Of a stretch of 64,000 nt of DNA, positions 10,884 through 21,265 are shown one piece after another; the stretch's first letter is position 1; every line of letters begins with the position of its first letter. The notes below the pieces were generated by a model. The model was not told where the DNA came from. It saw only the letters and a list, made by a program, of their open reading frames with translations, and did no database searches. The DNA is from Semisulcospira habei. Lineage: Eukaryota; Mollusca; Gastropoda; Semisulcospiridae. The stretch is taken from contig BTPG01000006.1 in assembly GCA_036245525.1 (NCBI GenBank), positions 72,235,933-72,299,932 on the forward strand, in the 5' to 3' direction. Both the position numbers and the translations under genes were made by a program.

Positions 10884-11022
10884 GTAGGTTTCGTGCTATA
10901 GGTGTACGATGTCACTATATGGTACCACCATCCAAACATCAAATTGACATTATTGTGTCAAACCCATTCATCTGATACACCACAATACAGCAGAAGCGAT
11001 CATACAGATCACTGGCTATTAA

Positions 11023-11231
11023 CCCATTACATACTGAGGCTGATTTTTTTTAATACAATTTTGCTTATTGTTCTATGAAGGCTAAATTACATATCAGGAG
11101 ATAGATCGTCCATTTTAGTTTAAGGGTGGTGCCAGAACAGCTTGGCGCCTGAGGCGCCAAGCTGTTCTGGCCCCACCCTTGAACTATCAGTTGAATTAAT
11201 TTCCAGCTGTAGTGTATCAGAATGAAAAGGG
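11023..11231. mobile_element. TTAA-type hairpin element in SEFIR gene intron
   Basis: TTAA 11019-11022 and 11232-11235; ends CCCATTACATACTGAGGC / TCAGAATGAAAAGGG. The core is ~11116-11186 (gttcaaggg variant). It lies in the intron between the candidate exon ending 10883 and the exon at 14346. Confidence 0.78.
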
Positions 11232-11310
11232 TTAAATACCATCATTTAGGTGATTGGGGCTCATGAGGATCTATGTCACTTGCAGTTGGATCACGTTCAC
11301 TTTCTCTCTC

Positions 11311-11922
11311 TCTCCCCCCCCCCCCCCCCCCCCCCTGGTCGACTTGGGTGGGTTTAACTACTTTTTAGTTCCCAGGGTCACCCTGGTCAACCCCACAGGG
11401 TGGGTTTTCCCCTTTATTCTGGGGCATGTGTTTCTGTCTACCCTTGGTCCATTCACCTATATTTTTCTTTTTTAAACTCTCCCTACTGTCTGCGCTGCCT
11501 GTAGCTCTTGATATTGGATGTGTGTTGCTAAATGGTCTTAGCTTTATTTAGGCCCCATGTTGTAGGTTTAATTAACGTATTGGACCGGCTGGCGACATAC
11601 ATTCAATATTCTGTTTGTTTGTTTTTCTTTCACAAGCAGTGCAGGCACGTCCTGAGAAAGTCTTGTTGCTGTCGGGACGTTAAGCAATGTACAATCAATC
11701 CTTTTTTTAAACTCTCCCTACTGTCTGCACTGTCTGTAGCTCTTGATATTGGATGTGTGTTGCTAAATGGTCTTAGGTTTATTTAACCGTATTAGACCGG
11801 CTGGCGACATACATTCAATATTCTGTTTAGTTGGGTTTTTTTCACAAGCAATGCAGGCATGTCCTGAGAAAGTCTTGTTGCTGTCAGGGCATTAAGCAAT
11901 GTACAAGCAACCAACCATCACT
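11311..11922 (+). mobile_element. SINE-like 'CCCACCCGGG' repeat, dimer
   Basis: The first unit (11311-~11702) has a long C-run in place of its first bases and ends acaatcaatc. A second, 5'-truncated unit (~11703-11922) starts at the internal tttaaactctccctactg block and ends gcattaagcaatgtacaagc. It lies within the SEFIR gene intron. Confidence 0.8.
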
Positions 11923-12224
11923 TTTTCTCGGCAGCTCAGGGATTAATGTTTTAAACAGTTGCATCGCCATCCAAAAATCACTCTGACTTTACTGAATTAT
12001 CATGGTCAGGCCATCTCCTGCTGTAGGGATCTGGAGCTAAAGGGTTAAAGTAAGCCCTACTGTCCAGCATTATTGTAAGACATACTAAGAACATTTATAA
12101 AGGAGATGATGTGATATATTAACCCTTTACTGCCTGGAGTGGGCTGCTTTAAGGTTGGGAATTTAGGAATTAGTGTGTTAAAGTTGTTGCTAAACCCTTC
12201 AGACTAAAAATGTTCTACTTGTTT

Positions 12225-12395
12225 CCAGACTCATTTATTATTTATTTATTTATTTATTCTTGTTTTGCTTATTTGTTTAGTTAGCTTTTTAAAAAGAATT
12301 CTTACTTATTCTTTCATTTATTTTTTTACTTACATGTACACACAAATTTATGTATTTATTTATTCTTTTTATTCATATTTATTTATTTACAGTCT
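12225..12395. repeat. (TTTA)-rich low-complexity tract
   Basis: Repeated tttatttatttatt with interruptions; lies within the SEFIR gene intron. Confidence 0.85.
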
Positions 12396-12449
12396 GGTTA
12401 CTTATAGCAAGATCGGATAACAAAAGTTGGATATGACAACACTGTTTAA

Positions 12450-12521
12450 TTCATTCGAGACGAGCAGCTGCGGGATACATGGCATAAGCTGTGTATCCGG
12501 AGGCAGCGCATCGCGAATGAA
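12450..12521. mobile_element. 72-bp TTAA-flanked foldback element, distinct core
   Basis: TTAA at 12446-12449 and 12522-12525; ends TTCATTCG / CGAATGAA, with imperfect inner pairing (cgggataca / tgtatccgg) around a small loop. Confidence 0.6.
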
Positions 12522-12739
12522 TTAAGAGTACAAACAGCACTAATTGTATGTAAATTAATTCACTTATATAATAACAACAACAAATTGGATGCCTTGGCAG
12601 TTTGTTATATCTAAATTTTACTGCATTTTTTATAAAGTCCCTTCTATTTATAGATGGGACTTTTAGGACGGGTCGTTGTGGGGAGAATTTAATAGCATGT
12701 CCATGATGCCAAAGGCGGGCAGGCTAAACCTCTAACAAT

Positions 12740-13135
12740 TGAAGTAACAAGATAAAAATTACATCATGTCTAGTTATGCTAACCTCGCTGCAGAACATAC
12801 ATTTGGCGTGAATCGCCGTATGTGCGTATATATGTGTGTGCGTATGTTTGTAAACAAGAGAATCTCCGATATTTCTGTACACACAAGTCAAGCTTGAAAC
12901 ATGGCAAAATACTTTATTAAGTGGGTGGCTAAGAGAGCCTCCGAGCATATTGTAATTGAATGTCTCATTGAAGATATAAACAACCGTTTATAGGAAATCA
13001 GTTGACCCAGATTAGAGTCCGTAATTTTTGTCATGTTTACTTGAACTTTTGCATGTATCTAGTTTGGAGAAAGACATTGGATGAGTTCGTTATCCAGCTT
13101 TGTATCCTTTCAACCTCTTTAGCCGTAAAAAATAA
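12740..13135 (+). repeat. Dispersed repeat, copy 1
   Basis: Blocks gaagtaacaagataaaaatt, agcttgaaa, and ggatgagttcgttatccagc occur in the same order and spacing at 19320-19670. No coding sequence seen. Confidence 0.6.
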
Positions 13136-13349
13136 TTCTTTTCAGAAAAGAATTAAAACACTAAAAAAAAATTTACTTCTAGATAAAGTCAGACAGTGGC
13201 GGTGACATAAGAGGCAACTCCGTCACCACGCAGACACTGACATAATACTCTAAATATGACGTCATTCTCTCGCGCACGGGCCTCTCGCTCTCTCTCTCTC
13301 ACACACATGCGCGCATCTCCAGGAGGAAACATGCGCGCATCTCCAGGAG

Positions 13350-13402
13350 GAATAGCTCCTCATGCGCCCTCCAGGCGCATGAGGATCTATGCCTCTTGGA
13401 GA
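13350..13402. repeat. Hairpin core, palindrome family 2, preceded by a 24-bp tandem duplication
   Basis: Palindrome ctcatgcgccctccaggcgcatgag with the right-arm tail gatctatgcctcttgg. Upstream at ~13308-13350, the sequence catgcgcgcatctccagg is present twice in tandem. Confidence 0.55.
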
Positions 13403-14114
13403 TGTTTGGAGCGCTCGCACACGCACGCACTAACATGCACACACACATCGATGCGCTTTCAGAAGAGCATGCAGGTGAGCCGTGTATTTAGTATATTATG
13501 TAGCTAGGTAAAGTCAACCTGCTTTCACACAAATTATAGCAAGACTGAAATTGTACCATGAAGTTTTAGTTTTGTCACCATTTTCTCAAGCCTATGAAGC
13601 GAAAGGGAAACTCATATCATGTAAAATATAAAATCAGTTAAAAACTAAAACTTATGTCGTGACAAATGACGTTTGACAAATCAATGATGCGTATGTCCTG
13701 CGCCCCTTATAGAACTCACCGACGCATTGGCAGATCTGCGAGACTTTTTCAATAGGAGATAAGTCAACATCAGAATCAGGTCAAAGACAAAAGGTAGAGA
13801 GAGACCATTGACAGCGAGGACAGCTCTCATACAGAAGGGACTTTGTGGGTTATGGTTCATCCCATCTTGTTTATTTATTTATTTGATCTATTCTTATTTG
13901 TTTATTTATTTACTTATTTGAATTTAGCAAACTCAGGTGAGTTACCTTACCGTTCTTTTCAAGATGGGGTCTCTGTACATGTGCTGACAACGGCCATACA
14001 TGCTCAACCCAACCCATTCTTTCTTGGAGCACCTTTCAAGCGCCCCCCCCCCCCCTCCCCACCATCCCCCCCCCCTCTTACATTGTAGAGCACTGGCACA
14101 CACTGTACGATTAA

Positions 14115-14318
14115 CCCCTTTCCTGCTGACAGAAAGTGAACAAGATCTGACTGCAAGAGACATAGATCCTCATGAGCCCCTGCAACTGTGGGGGCTCATG
14201 AAGATGAATGCCTCTAACTGGCACTACATAGTATCCATACCCTTTGACAGTTGTAGTTCTCATGGTTTGAATTAACAAACATTTCACAAACAGTCTGTTT
14301 ATACTGGGAATGAAGGGG
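14115..14318. mobile_element. TTAA-type hairpin element, palindrome family 2, abutting SEFIR exon
   Basis: TTAA (14111-14114) and TTAT (14319-14322) flank ends CCCCTTTCCTGC / GAATGAAGGGG. The core at ~14153-14215 is the second palindrome type (agacatagatcctcatgagc / gctcatgaagat...gcctct). The element ends 27 bases before the exon at 14346, so the branch-point region of that intron must overlap or adjoin it. Confidence 0.78.
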
Positions 14319-14345
14319 TTATTTATGAAATCGTGTTGCTTTCAG

Positions 14346-14584
14346 ATCACCAGGATAATTTTGTCCTCATCTTGGCTGGTGACATTAGGCTAGAAAAGGA
14401 GCTGTCCGATCAGGTTCGAGACCTGGCGCAAACACTGCAAAAGTACCAGATTCCCTACGTAATCGTCACATCTGCATCTGAGCAGCCAATCGCCTGGTTG
14501 ACAGAGGCACAGTGCAGGACATTGCCGGCTTTGCAAAGCGACAAGTCATCTGTGTCAGCGTTTGTTACCGTATGTTACAAGAAG
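14346..14584 (+). CDS. SEFIR-domain exon, N-terminal half (CIKS/Act1-like adaptor)
   Basis: The exon is bounded by a clean acceptor (gttgctttcag|AT) and a consensus donor (AAG|GTGAGT) and encodes 79 codons plus two bases. The peptide begins with a hydrophobic strand (NFVLILAGD), a charged helix (LEKELSDQVRDLAQTLQKY) and a second strand (IPYVIVTS). This is the strand-helix-strand opening of the SEFIR/TIR-like fold, which mediates homotypic binding between IL-17 receptors and the cytoplasmic adaptor CIKS/Act1. It joins in phase 0 to the exon at 15228, and the two together give a domain of about 170 residues, close to the usual SEFIR length. A divergent TIR domain is the alternative. A hairpin element ends only 27 bases before the acceptor. 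Confidence 0.7.
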
Positions 14585-14991
14585 GTGAGTTTGCAGATGT
14601 GCACACATGCGTGGGTAAGTCTTCAGTCCTGGAGACTGATTCAGCTTTTTAAAAATTTCAGAGAGCTGAATTTCAGCTTTTTTGTTCAGACAGAACAACC
14701 CCTCAGCCAGCCTGTTCCGTTTGCAAGGGCTCATGAAAATGTACGTCTCTTGCTGGCCATGCATTATCGGGCGTAGTTAGTCTGTGGATCATTTACAGTC
14801 ATTTCAAATTTTTACTGTCACCCGTGCCCATTTATTGCAATGGGTTTTTTTTTTTTTTTTGTTGCAGTCAGCTTCACATTATACCTCCGTAAAATCTACA
14901 ACATAGAAAACTCATTTAGGTGGCGGAAATGTTTGTCTTTAGTGACAATTGATACTTTTTGCCCTTCAAGACTTCTCTTTTAACGCGTTGA

Positions 14992-15143
14992 ACCCTGATA
15001 CACTACAACAGATGATGGTTCGACCATGATAGTTAAAGGGTTTTCCGGCACCACCTTTGAACTAGAATGGTCTATCTTTGGCCTGAATTGGATTGCAGTC
15101 TTCAGAGGACAGCTCTCAAATTTGGAAATGACGACCTTATGGC
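14992..15143. mobile_element. Hairpin element, family 1, apex deleted, in SEFIR intron
   Basis: Left arm cgaccatgatagttaaaggg joins almost directly to the right arm (ccggcaccacctttgaactagaatggtc) at 15019-15074, so the stem tips and loop are missing. TTGA 14988-14991 and TTAA 15144-15147 are possible borders. It lies between the two SEFIR exons. Confidence 0.6.
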
Positions 15144-15227
15144 TTAATGTGTTGCCTGTAAGACAGCTTTTTTCTTGTGATAAGAGGTTCTACTGTACCA
15201 AGTTCAACTGAACACCCTATCTTTCAG

Positions 15228-15539
15228 GCCAAGAAGATCCTGATTGCTGTGTCTCCGGGTTATGTGCTGTATGCCGATGAATACGTGCATGGAGCTCAGA
15301 GGACTGAAAGCACCATGCAGGAGATCATACGGCATCTACACGAGCAAATGAAAACAGAGCGTTCGCGCAGTTCCACACATAGATTGTGGCCATTATTGCT
15401 GCATCAGCTGAGGACGGATCGAACCCACATTCCAAACTTCCTCAGCATCGACCTGTTCTACTGGTTTGGCAGGAAGAACGTGAAGAACTTTGCTGTCGTT
15501 CTGCAACGTGAGTTACAGGTTTACGCACATCAAAACTGA
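15228..15539 (+). CDS. SEFIR-domain exon, C-terminal half
   Basis: The acceptor ctttcag|GCC is phase 0, matching the previous donor. The peptide carries the SEFIR core strand KKILIAVSPGYV, a helical segment with many Glu/His/Arg residues, then HIPNFLSIDLFYWF, resembling the CIKS pattern 'HVPxWLxxTxVYSW' near the domain end. A GTGAGT donor at 15508 would give a phase 1 ending. Without splicing there, the frame continues a further 10 codons to a TGA at 15537-15539, so this may be the terminal exon. By family knowledge the product would be a cytoplasmic IL-17 signalling adaptor; the CIKS-rather-than-receptor call is my inference because I see no receptor ectodomain or transmembrane exon nearby. 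Confidence 0.68.
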   Translation, partial: AKKILIAVSPGYVLYADEYVHGAQRTESTMQEIIRHLHEQMKTERSRSSTHRLWPLLLHQLRTDRTHIPNFLSIDLFYWFGRKNVKNFAVVLQRELQVYAHQN

Positions 15540-15704
15540 ATATACATATGTAAATGGATTTTATGCCCAATGAGAAACGCTGGAAAATGATGCTGTTGTT
15601 TTACACAGCGTTGTCATTCTGCAGTGCGTGTTACTGGTGGATGCATAAATAATAATGATAATGGTAATGAAATGTGAGTGAACAAGATTGTTTTTCTGCT
15701 TTAT

Positions 15705-15904
15705 CCCCTTCACTGCTGAAAAAAAATGAACACATTCCACATCAGGAGACATAGATCCTCATGAGCCCCTGAAGTTTGGGGGCTCATGTGGATCTATGCC
15801 TCTTGCTGAAACCCCGGTGTATCTGTGTTCCTCTGATGGCTGAGCGTCGAAGCTTGTGTACAGTGATGTCCAAAACACAATTGGCATCCGCTGGCAGCGA
15901 AGGG
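15705..15904. mobile_element. TTAA-type hairpin element, palindrome family 2
   Basis: TTAT (15701-15704) and TTAA (15905-15908) flank ends CCCCTTCACTGC / GGCAGCGAAGGGG. The core 15742-15805 pairs agacatagatcctcatgagc with gctcatgtggatctatgcct. It lies just downstream of the last SEFIR exon seen. A further fragment with the same end (TTAACCCCTTCACTGCC) starts at 15975. Confidence 0.8.
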
Positions 15905-16205
15905 GTTAACTCCTGTGTGTATGCAGCCTCCAGGACTCAAGACAGTGCTGGCCATGGCTGCATGCACCGTGCATTTAACCCCTTCACTGCCGAGAAAGAG
16001 TGAGTCAACTGCAAGAGACAATGTCTGTTTTGGTACCATAGGAAGGGCCCAATAAACAATAACATGACCAGTCTTAACACACTTCATGAACCCTCATTGT
16101 CACTGATTGTCCCAGAATTTAGATCTGTCCTCTGAAGAGAAAAAGTAGTTGTTTTATGTGACCACTCTTACAAGATTATGATCTTCTGACATTTTTGCCC
16201 ATTAA

Positions 16206-16388
16206 CCCTTATCATTTGAAATACTCCAGTGTGTGAAATAGCTTGGCGCCTCAAGGCGCCAAGATATTTTGGCACTACCCTTGAACTAAAGCCATTGATC
16301 TATATCTTATCTGTAAGTACTGTAATGTAGCTTGTACGTATATGGCAGTGTACAAATTTAAAGCTTTTAGCCTCAGTATGATAAAGGT
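16206..16388. mobile_element. TTAA-type hairpin element, CCCTTATCATTTG subfamily, left arm eroded
   Basis: TTAA 16202-16205 and 16389-16392. The left arm is shortened (gtgtgaaatagcttggcgcc) but the right arm is longer (ggcgccaagatattttggcactacccttgaac). The same subfamily occurs at 60025 and 61738. Confidence 0.7.
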
Positions 16389-16595
16389 TTAAACTTCTCT
16401 TGAGAGAGCATCAGTCTTTTTTAACATTTTTCTTGCATACAAATGTGTAGCTCTAAACAGGTTCTATTGTTATTACCAGGTACATACCCGTTCAAGAGAT
16501 GGATCGACTATAAAAATTCAAGGCAGGATGGCCCACCCTTGAACTGTCATAGTCGATTTGTTCCTTACTGAACTGTGTAAGAACTTGATGGTTAA

Positions 16596-16801
16596 CTCAT
16601 TCTGCCAGTGACACACCACAGCAAGAGATGGCTCGACCATGATAGTTCAAGGGTGGTGGCAGAATACCATGGTGCCTATAGGCGCCAAGCTATTCTGCCA
16701 CCACCCTTGAACTATCATGGTCAATTTGTTTCCTGAATTGTAATGCAGTCTTCGGAGGATAACTCTAAAATGTGAGTATTTCGTACCTCGGGCACAATGA
16801 G
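16596..16801. mobile_element. TTAA-type hairpin element, palindrome family 1
   Basis: TTAA 16592-16595 and TTGA 16802-16805. The CTCATTCTGCC end belongs to the same subfamily as the 3051 and 7704 copies. The hairpin core is ~16631-16725, with mismatches near the apex. Confidence 0.78.
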
Positions 16802-17183
16802 TTGAGGGTGTTGAACAGTGAGATTACTGTGTGCCTTACTGATACTTATCATAGGATGGTCACTTTGCAGATTAGTATATATTATATAGTATCACAAGTA
16901 AAGTGCGTATTTTAACCATTTACATTTATACCACTACAATCAGACTGCTGTGCTGTGCCTTACTTGTACTTCTACAATACATTTGTACATTTATAAATAC
17001 TGGTATTATAACTTTGTAGTTCAAATGTATTGTTTACAGTCCAATTGTGTATGTTTGTGTGCACTAAATTTCTAACTTTTATCCAAACTTTTAACAAATA
17101 TACATGTAGTTGACCTAGCTTACAAGGTGTATCTATGTCTCAGATATATAGATATATTGAACTTAGATCTTAGATTGTGGTTT

Positions 17184-17209
17184 GGAGGGGGGGGGGGGGG
17201 GGGGGGGGC
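17184..17209. repeat. Long G homopolymer
   Basis: An essentially uninterrupted G run of over 20 bases. Similar runs: ~23010, ~28399, ~28851, ~29988, ~30918, ~46947 (G), ~22298 and ~32102 (C). Confidence 0.9.
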
Positions 17210-17426
17210 TGTCACCTCTCTTGTGTCAATATTTTTACTATTATCAATTGATATGCCTTTCACTACATGTATCATCTGACAGTTTGAATATATGAACAAA
17301 TTCTTTGATGTGTTGGTGGGAAATATACAATTTCAACAGTTCTGGAAATGATAAAGACTTGGGTACAAATGTGTGTGCATTCTATAAATGAAAATGTGCT
17401 ATGATATTAATCATTTGTAGATTTAA

Positions 17427-17584
17427 CCCAGTTAGCCCCATGGCCACATTTCCAAAATTTTGGAGCTGTCACTTAACAAGTATGTACCAGTTGCAGGAGC
17501 TGGATGGACCATGATCAATTAGCACTACCCTTGAATTATCATGGTCCATCCATCTACTGCTGTAGGGTGTTGGGGCTAAGTGGG
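17427..17584. mobile_element. Hairpin element, family 1, left stem deleted
   Basis: Starts after TTAA 17423-17426 with CCCAGTTAGCCCCA and ends TGGGGCTAAGTGGG. The palindrome is reduced to 17500-17551: ggatggaccatgat...atcatggtccatcc with most of the left inner arm lost. Confidence 0.68.
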
Positions 17585-17642
17585 TAATTAATGTCTGACC
17601 TTCCTTTCTTTACAAATGCAAATATGGAGTTTGGCTGTGCCA

Positions 17643-17708
17643 GTTAGAGGCATAGATTCTCATGATTCACTGCAGCCTGCAAGGGATCGGGATAATCTGT
17701 CTCTTGCA
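17643..17708. repeat. Hairpin core, palindrome family 2
   Basis: agaggcatagattctcatga ... gggataatctgtctcttgca around cactgcagcctgcaaggg; moderately diverged. Confidence 0.5.
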
Positions 17709-18317
17709 GATGGAAGGATCTGGATTCATGACTATAATGACAATGACTGATAGAGAGCAAGGGTTGTTACATTACATGTCATATGCTGTGGGTTTTTGCT
17801 TTTCTCATGATTATGACTGATTTTGACAGTAGCCCTGTCCATGTGATAAATCCATGGACTATTTTCCTTTTTTTTTTTTTTAATGTTTTATCTTTGTGGC
17901 ATATGAAACTGCTCACTTTTCCATTGTAGCTGCGGTCTGTTTGTACAAGTCCTAGATTTATTCCGCGTCTTTGCCAGTAATCGTATACATGTATAATGTA
18001 GATCATGAAAAGCGTCACAGACTGAAAACCTGACAATTATTCTGCGTAAAATTTGCTGATATGAAGAAGGCCAGCTAGGGGCATAGATCCTCATGGGCCC
18101 CTACAACTGCCAAATCCTATTTTCCTTATCCCCAGGAAAGCGAAATTAGATCCAGGAAAAACAAAGTTTTGAAACTCATTTCCTGGGGACTCTGCGGAAC
18201 AATTCAGCACCTTTCCCGAATATGGCATGTTAGCAGATAAAAGACTACTTCAGAGAATGTTTTAGTGACCTGCCTGGATGTGCAAAATGTCAATCTCAGG
18301 CCCACTATAATGGTTAA

Positions 18318-18520
18318 CCCATTTAGCCCCATTGCCCTACAGCAGGAGATGGATTGACCATGATAATTTAAGGGTAATGCAAGATGAGCTTGGCGCCTTC
18401 AGGTGCCAAGCTCATCTGGCACTACCCTTGAATTATCATGGTGAATCCATCACCTTCAGTTGGCACATAGCCTTTAGGTGACACTTCCAAAATTTGGGAA
18501 ATGGGATGTGGGGTCAAATG
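18318..18520. mobile_element. TTAA-type hairpin element, CCCATTTAGCCCC subfamily
   Basis: Left TTAA 18314-18317 with end CCCATTTAGCCCCA; right end TGGGGTCAAATG without a clear TTAA. The core hairpin 18350-18450 has long arms around cgccttcaggtg. Confidence 0.75.
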
Positions 18521-19319
18521 TTCGGTGCTGTTTTAGCTGTAATGTGTGTTTTTTGTTTTTTTAATTTAGCACTTTGCGTGACTGTCCCCATTTTGTTCTA
18601 GGCGATTCCTGCAGGAATCACCTTGACCAAAATCGCTACCAATACCCAGAGGTATGATACAGCTGACAGTACATTTACAGCTTTCCAGGCTATGGTCTTT
18701 GTATATGGTTATTGCTTGCTGTTTTCTGGCATTGAAGGGGTTACTGTTATCTCACAGCACAAGATGTGATATTCAAGTTTAGAGAATAATGTTATGCATT
18801 CTTACTGTTGTTGATTTATATCATTAGTTAATAATTGTTCAGTTTTTATGCCTTATAATGCTGTATGTTGTACATACATGATTTGTAGTATGTCATAGCA
18901 TCTATGCATAGAAGCTTTACGCTATTGCGTGAAGTGAATAAATAAACATACTTTTCTTCCCTTTTTGGTGTTTACCTCCTTATATGTACCATTACGTTGT
19001 GTTTCAGTATGTGTGTGTGTGTGCATTGTTTGCATGTGTGTATGTTGTGTGTGTGTGTGTGTGTGTGTGTCTTTTAATGTGATTTTTAAAAAGTGGCTCA
19101 TACATACATACATGCAGATACATGTCACAATGCACTTTTGTCAATTCAGTTCCTGATTTGACAAAAGTGTATTGTGATATATATGTACATGTACGTATGA
19201 AGAGCCACGTTTTGTCTACCGGATTGAAAGTACAGTAGACTTTGAAATGAGGCTGGGTCGGAGCACATTCCTGACCATGCACGTGACGTTTTTGGCGTGC
19301 GGGTGCAGACATTCTCGCA

Positions 19320-19670
19320 AAGAAGTAACAAGATAAAAATGACGTCACGTCTAGCTACGCAAACCTTGCTAGAGAACTGTGTTTGTGATATATGTGTGAC
19401 AGCAACTAGAACCCGTGTTTGAGGACGGACAAGCTTAAAATTGTATATTGTCCCTAAAAGAATAATCTCGAGACCTTTTTTTTTTCGATTTTTTTACTAA
19501 GATACTCATCGGCGAGAAAATGGCCATTTCACAAAAACCGGTTGATCCACACTGGAAGCCGCAATTTTTCTTATTTTTACTAGATATTTTGCATATAGCT
19601 AGAGAAAAGGGAGATATTGAATGAGTTCGTTAACCAGCATTGTACCTCTAATATATTTTCAATTTTTTTT
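19320..19670 (+). repeat. Dispersed repeat, copy 2
   Basis: Direct-orientation relative of 12740-13135 (gaagtaacaagataaaaatg ... gaatgagttcgttaaccagc). Confidence 0.6.
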
Positions 19671-19730
19671 TAAATTCATTTCACGAATTATATGGGTTAA
19701 TCTTAAAACAATAAAACAATTGAATCTTTT

Positions 19731-20092
19731 TTACGAAAAAAAAATTTTTTTTTCTCATTAATAATCACATGATTTTTCGTATACGGTATTTAAATAAGCC
19801 TACAGTTTGTCTCGGCTGTCGGGTACGATACGATTAGGTCAATTGTGACCTGTATGCCCTAGGTGTGAAAATCAGAAAATTTTCTGCACCACTTTTTCGG
19901 AGTCATTTGTAAAACAGCTAACATAACTTTACTTTTTCTTTTACGAAAAAAGCTATCTCTCATTAATAACCGCATGATTTTTCATAAACAGTGTTTGCAT
20001 AAGACTGCTATTTGTCCCGGCCCTGGGGTAGGATTAGGTCAAATTGTGACCCGGCTGTAAACTCACTAGGTGTGAAAATCGGCAAGACTAAA
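19731..20092 (+). repeat. Two-unit tandem repeat, period ~205 bp
   Basis: Unit 1 (19731-19880) and unit 2 (~19940-20092) share ctcattaataa..catgattttt, ggattaggtcaa.tgtgacc and ctaggtgtgaaaatc in order. Confidence 0.7.
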
Positions 20093-20470
20093 TTGCAAAG
20101 CCGGTTGATCCTCTGATACGTCAAATGTTAGTACTGCGATGAGTGACGTATAACATCGAGTCGTCATTATGAGCACTGACGACGTCATGGGACTAATGAT
20201 GCCATGACCTGAAGCTTGAAGTGACCTCATTTCGCTGCTCGTGCTCAGTATTTTTTATTCTTCTCAGTCAGTCCAGAATAGCTATGCAACGCCAGAACAC
20301 AGAGCCGACTAAAGGCGGGAATTGCCATGTGTTCATCCCCCTTTATATAGTGCCAGTGTGTATGGATCAGAGGGTGGGTTAGATTAGAAGGAGATGGATT
20401 CCTGTCACTACACGAGCCCACAGAGCGTACTAATGGCCGGGCGTCGACGTGTATCCGTCTTCATTTTATT

Positions 20471-20600
20471 TGTGTTAGTTATTTGGGTTTAACGCCGAGC
20501 AGGCGAAAAAGGCCATCTCACGGCGGGATGGGTAAAAATCTGGTCAGCCAGACTAAAAGCAAGGTCTTAAGATGTAAATATAGCTTAAAAATGTCAGGCT
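20471..20600 (-). repeat. SINE-tail-like fragment
   Basis: gttagttatttgggtttaac (minus: gttaaacccaaataactaac) followed by gccgagcaggcgaaaaaggc. A related fragment is at 1187-1260 (agttagttactggggtttga...gagcaggctacgaaggcc). Confidence 0.55.
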
Positions 20601-20639
20601 AAAATGTCGCACAAGTCTTTAAAAGAAACGTATACAGAC

Positions 20640-21265
20640 TCTCAAAAAGGGCAAATAAAAAATATTTACATAGTCTATGAATGCTCAGATCTTGTTAAAA
20701 ATATTGCATTCTCTCAAGAAATTGAAGATTTTGTCCGGGGGAACATCCCGGAACAAAACCTTCAAGGTGAGTCTGCTGTGAAGTGTTTGTATCTCGTGCC
20801 AATTAGATCAGCACAATACAGCAAAAAGTGTCGAACAGAAAACTGCTCATCACAGGCAAAGCACCATGGGCGCTCATCTTGTTTAAATAAAGTAAGAGTG
20901 CGTAACATACGTGTGCCCGATGTGGAGCCGAGCAAGGACAGTCTCCTCACGGCGGCTGTCCGCGCAGCGGAAAGGTAGACTGTCGGACAACGTAGGAAGA
21001 GCTTCATGAAGCTTGTTCCCTTCCTCTTTGTCCCACTCGGACTGCCACTCGCGGGCCGATGTACGTACTAATCACAGGTTGAAAATCACTATAAGTAGTC
21101 TGTGTGTGTCAGGGACAGGGTCACTGCGGGCACTGTTGGCAGCAGAATCTGCGATTCTGTTTCCTTCGATGCCCACATGGCCCGGGCATTTTATTTGTGT
21201 GCGCCGACGTGCCGGTGCCGGGTGTAGTTCAGAAGGTGGCTTAGAGATGAGGGAAATGGATCTGC
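20640..21265 (-). pseudogene. LINE C-terminal fragment with RNase H and Cys/His motif
   Basis: On the minus strand, 21200-21090 reads CPGHVGIEGNRIADSAA, the C-terminal RNase H motif found in LINEs of the I/Jockey-related groups. Downstream, WCFACDEQFSVRHFLLYC (~20880-20830) is the C-x2-C...H...C motif that follows RNase H in these elements. The frame is broken between the two and the 5' part is missing. Confidence 0.8.

Larger units (their letters stand above)
15908..20470. other. Intergenic DNA downstream of the SEFIR gene
   Basis: Apart from the hairpin elements, the 12740/19320 dispersed repeat and the TG tract listed separately, I see no coding sequence. Further SEFIR gene exons could be here but none stands out. 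Confidence 0.45.

Noticed and set aside
771..18520. Repeated hairpins as a CRISPR-like array
   Set aside because: Spacing is irregular (hundreds to thousands of bases), copies are flanked by TTAA, there are no uniform spacers, and the genome is clearly eukaryotic.
19004..19348. 114-codon minus-strand frame with His/Thr repeats
   Set aside because: Generated by the (TG)n tract.
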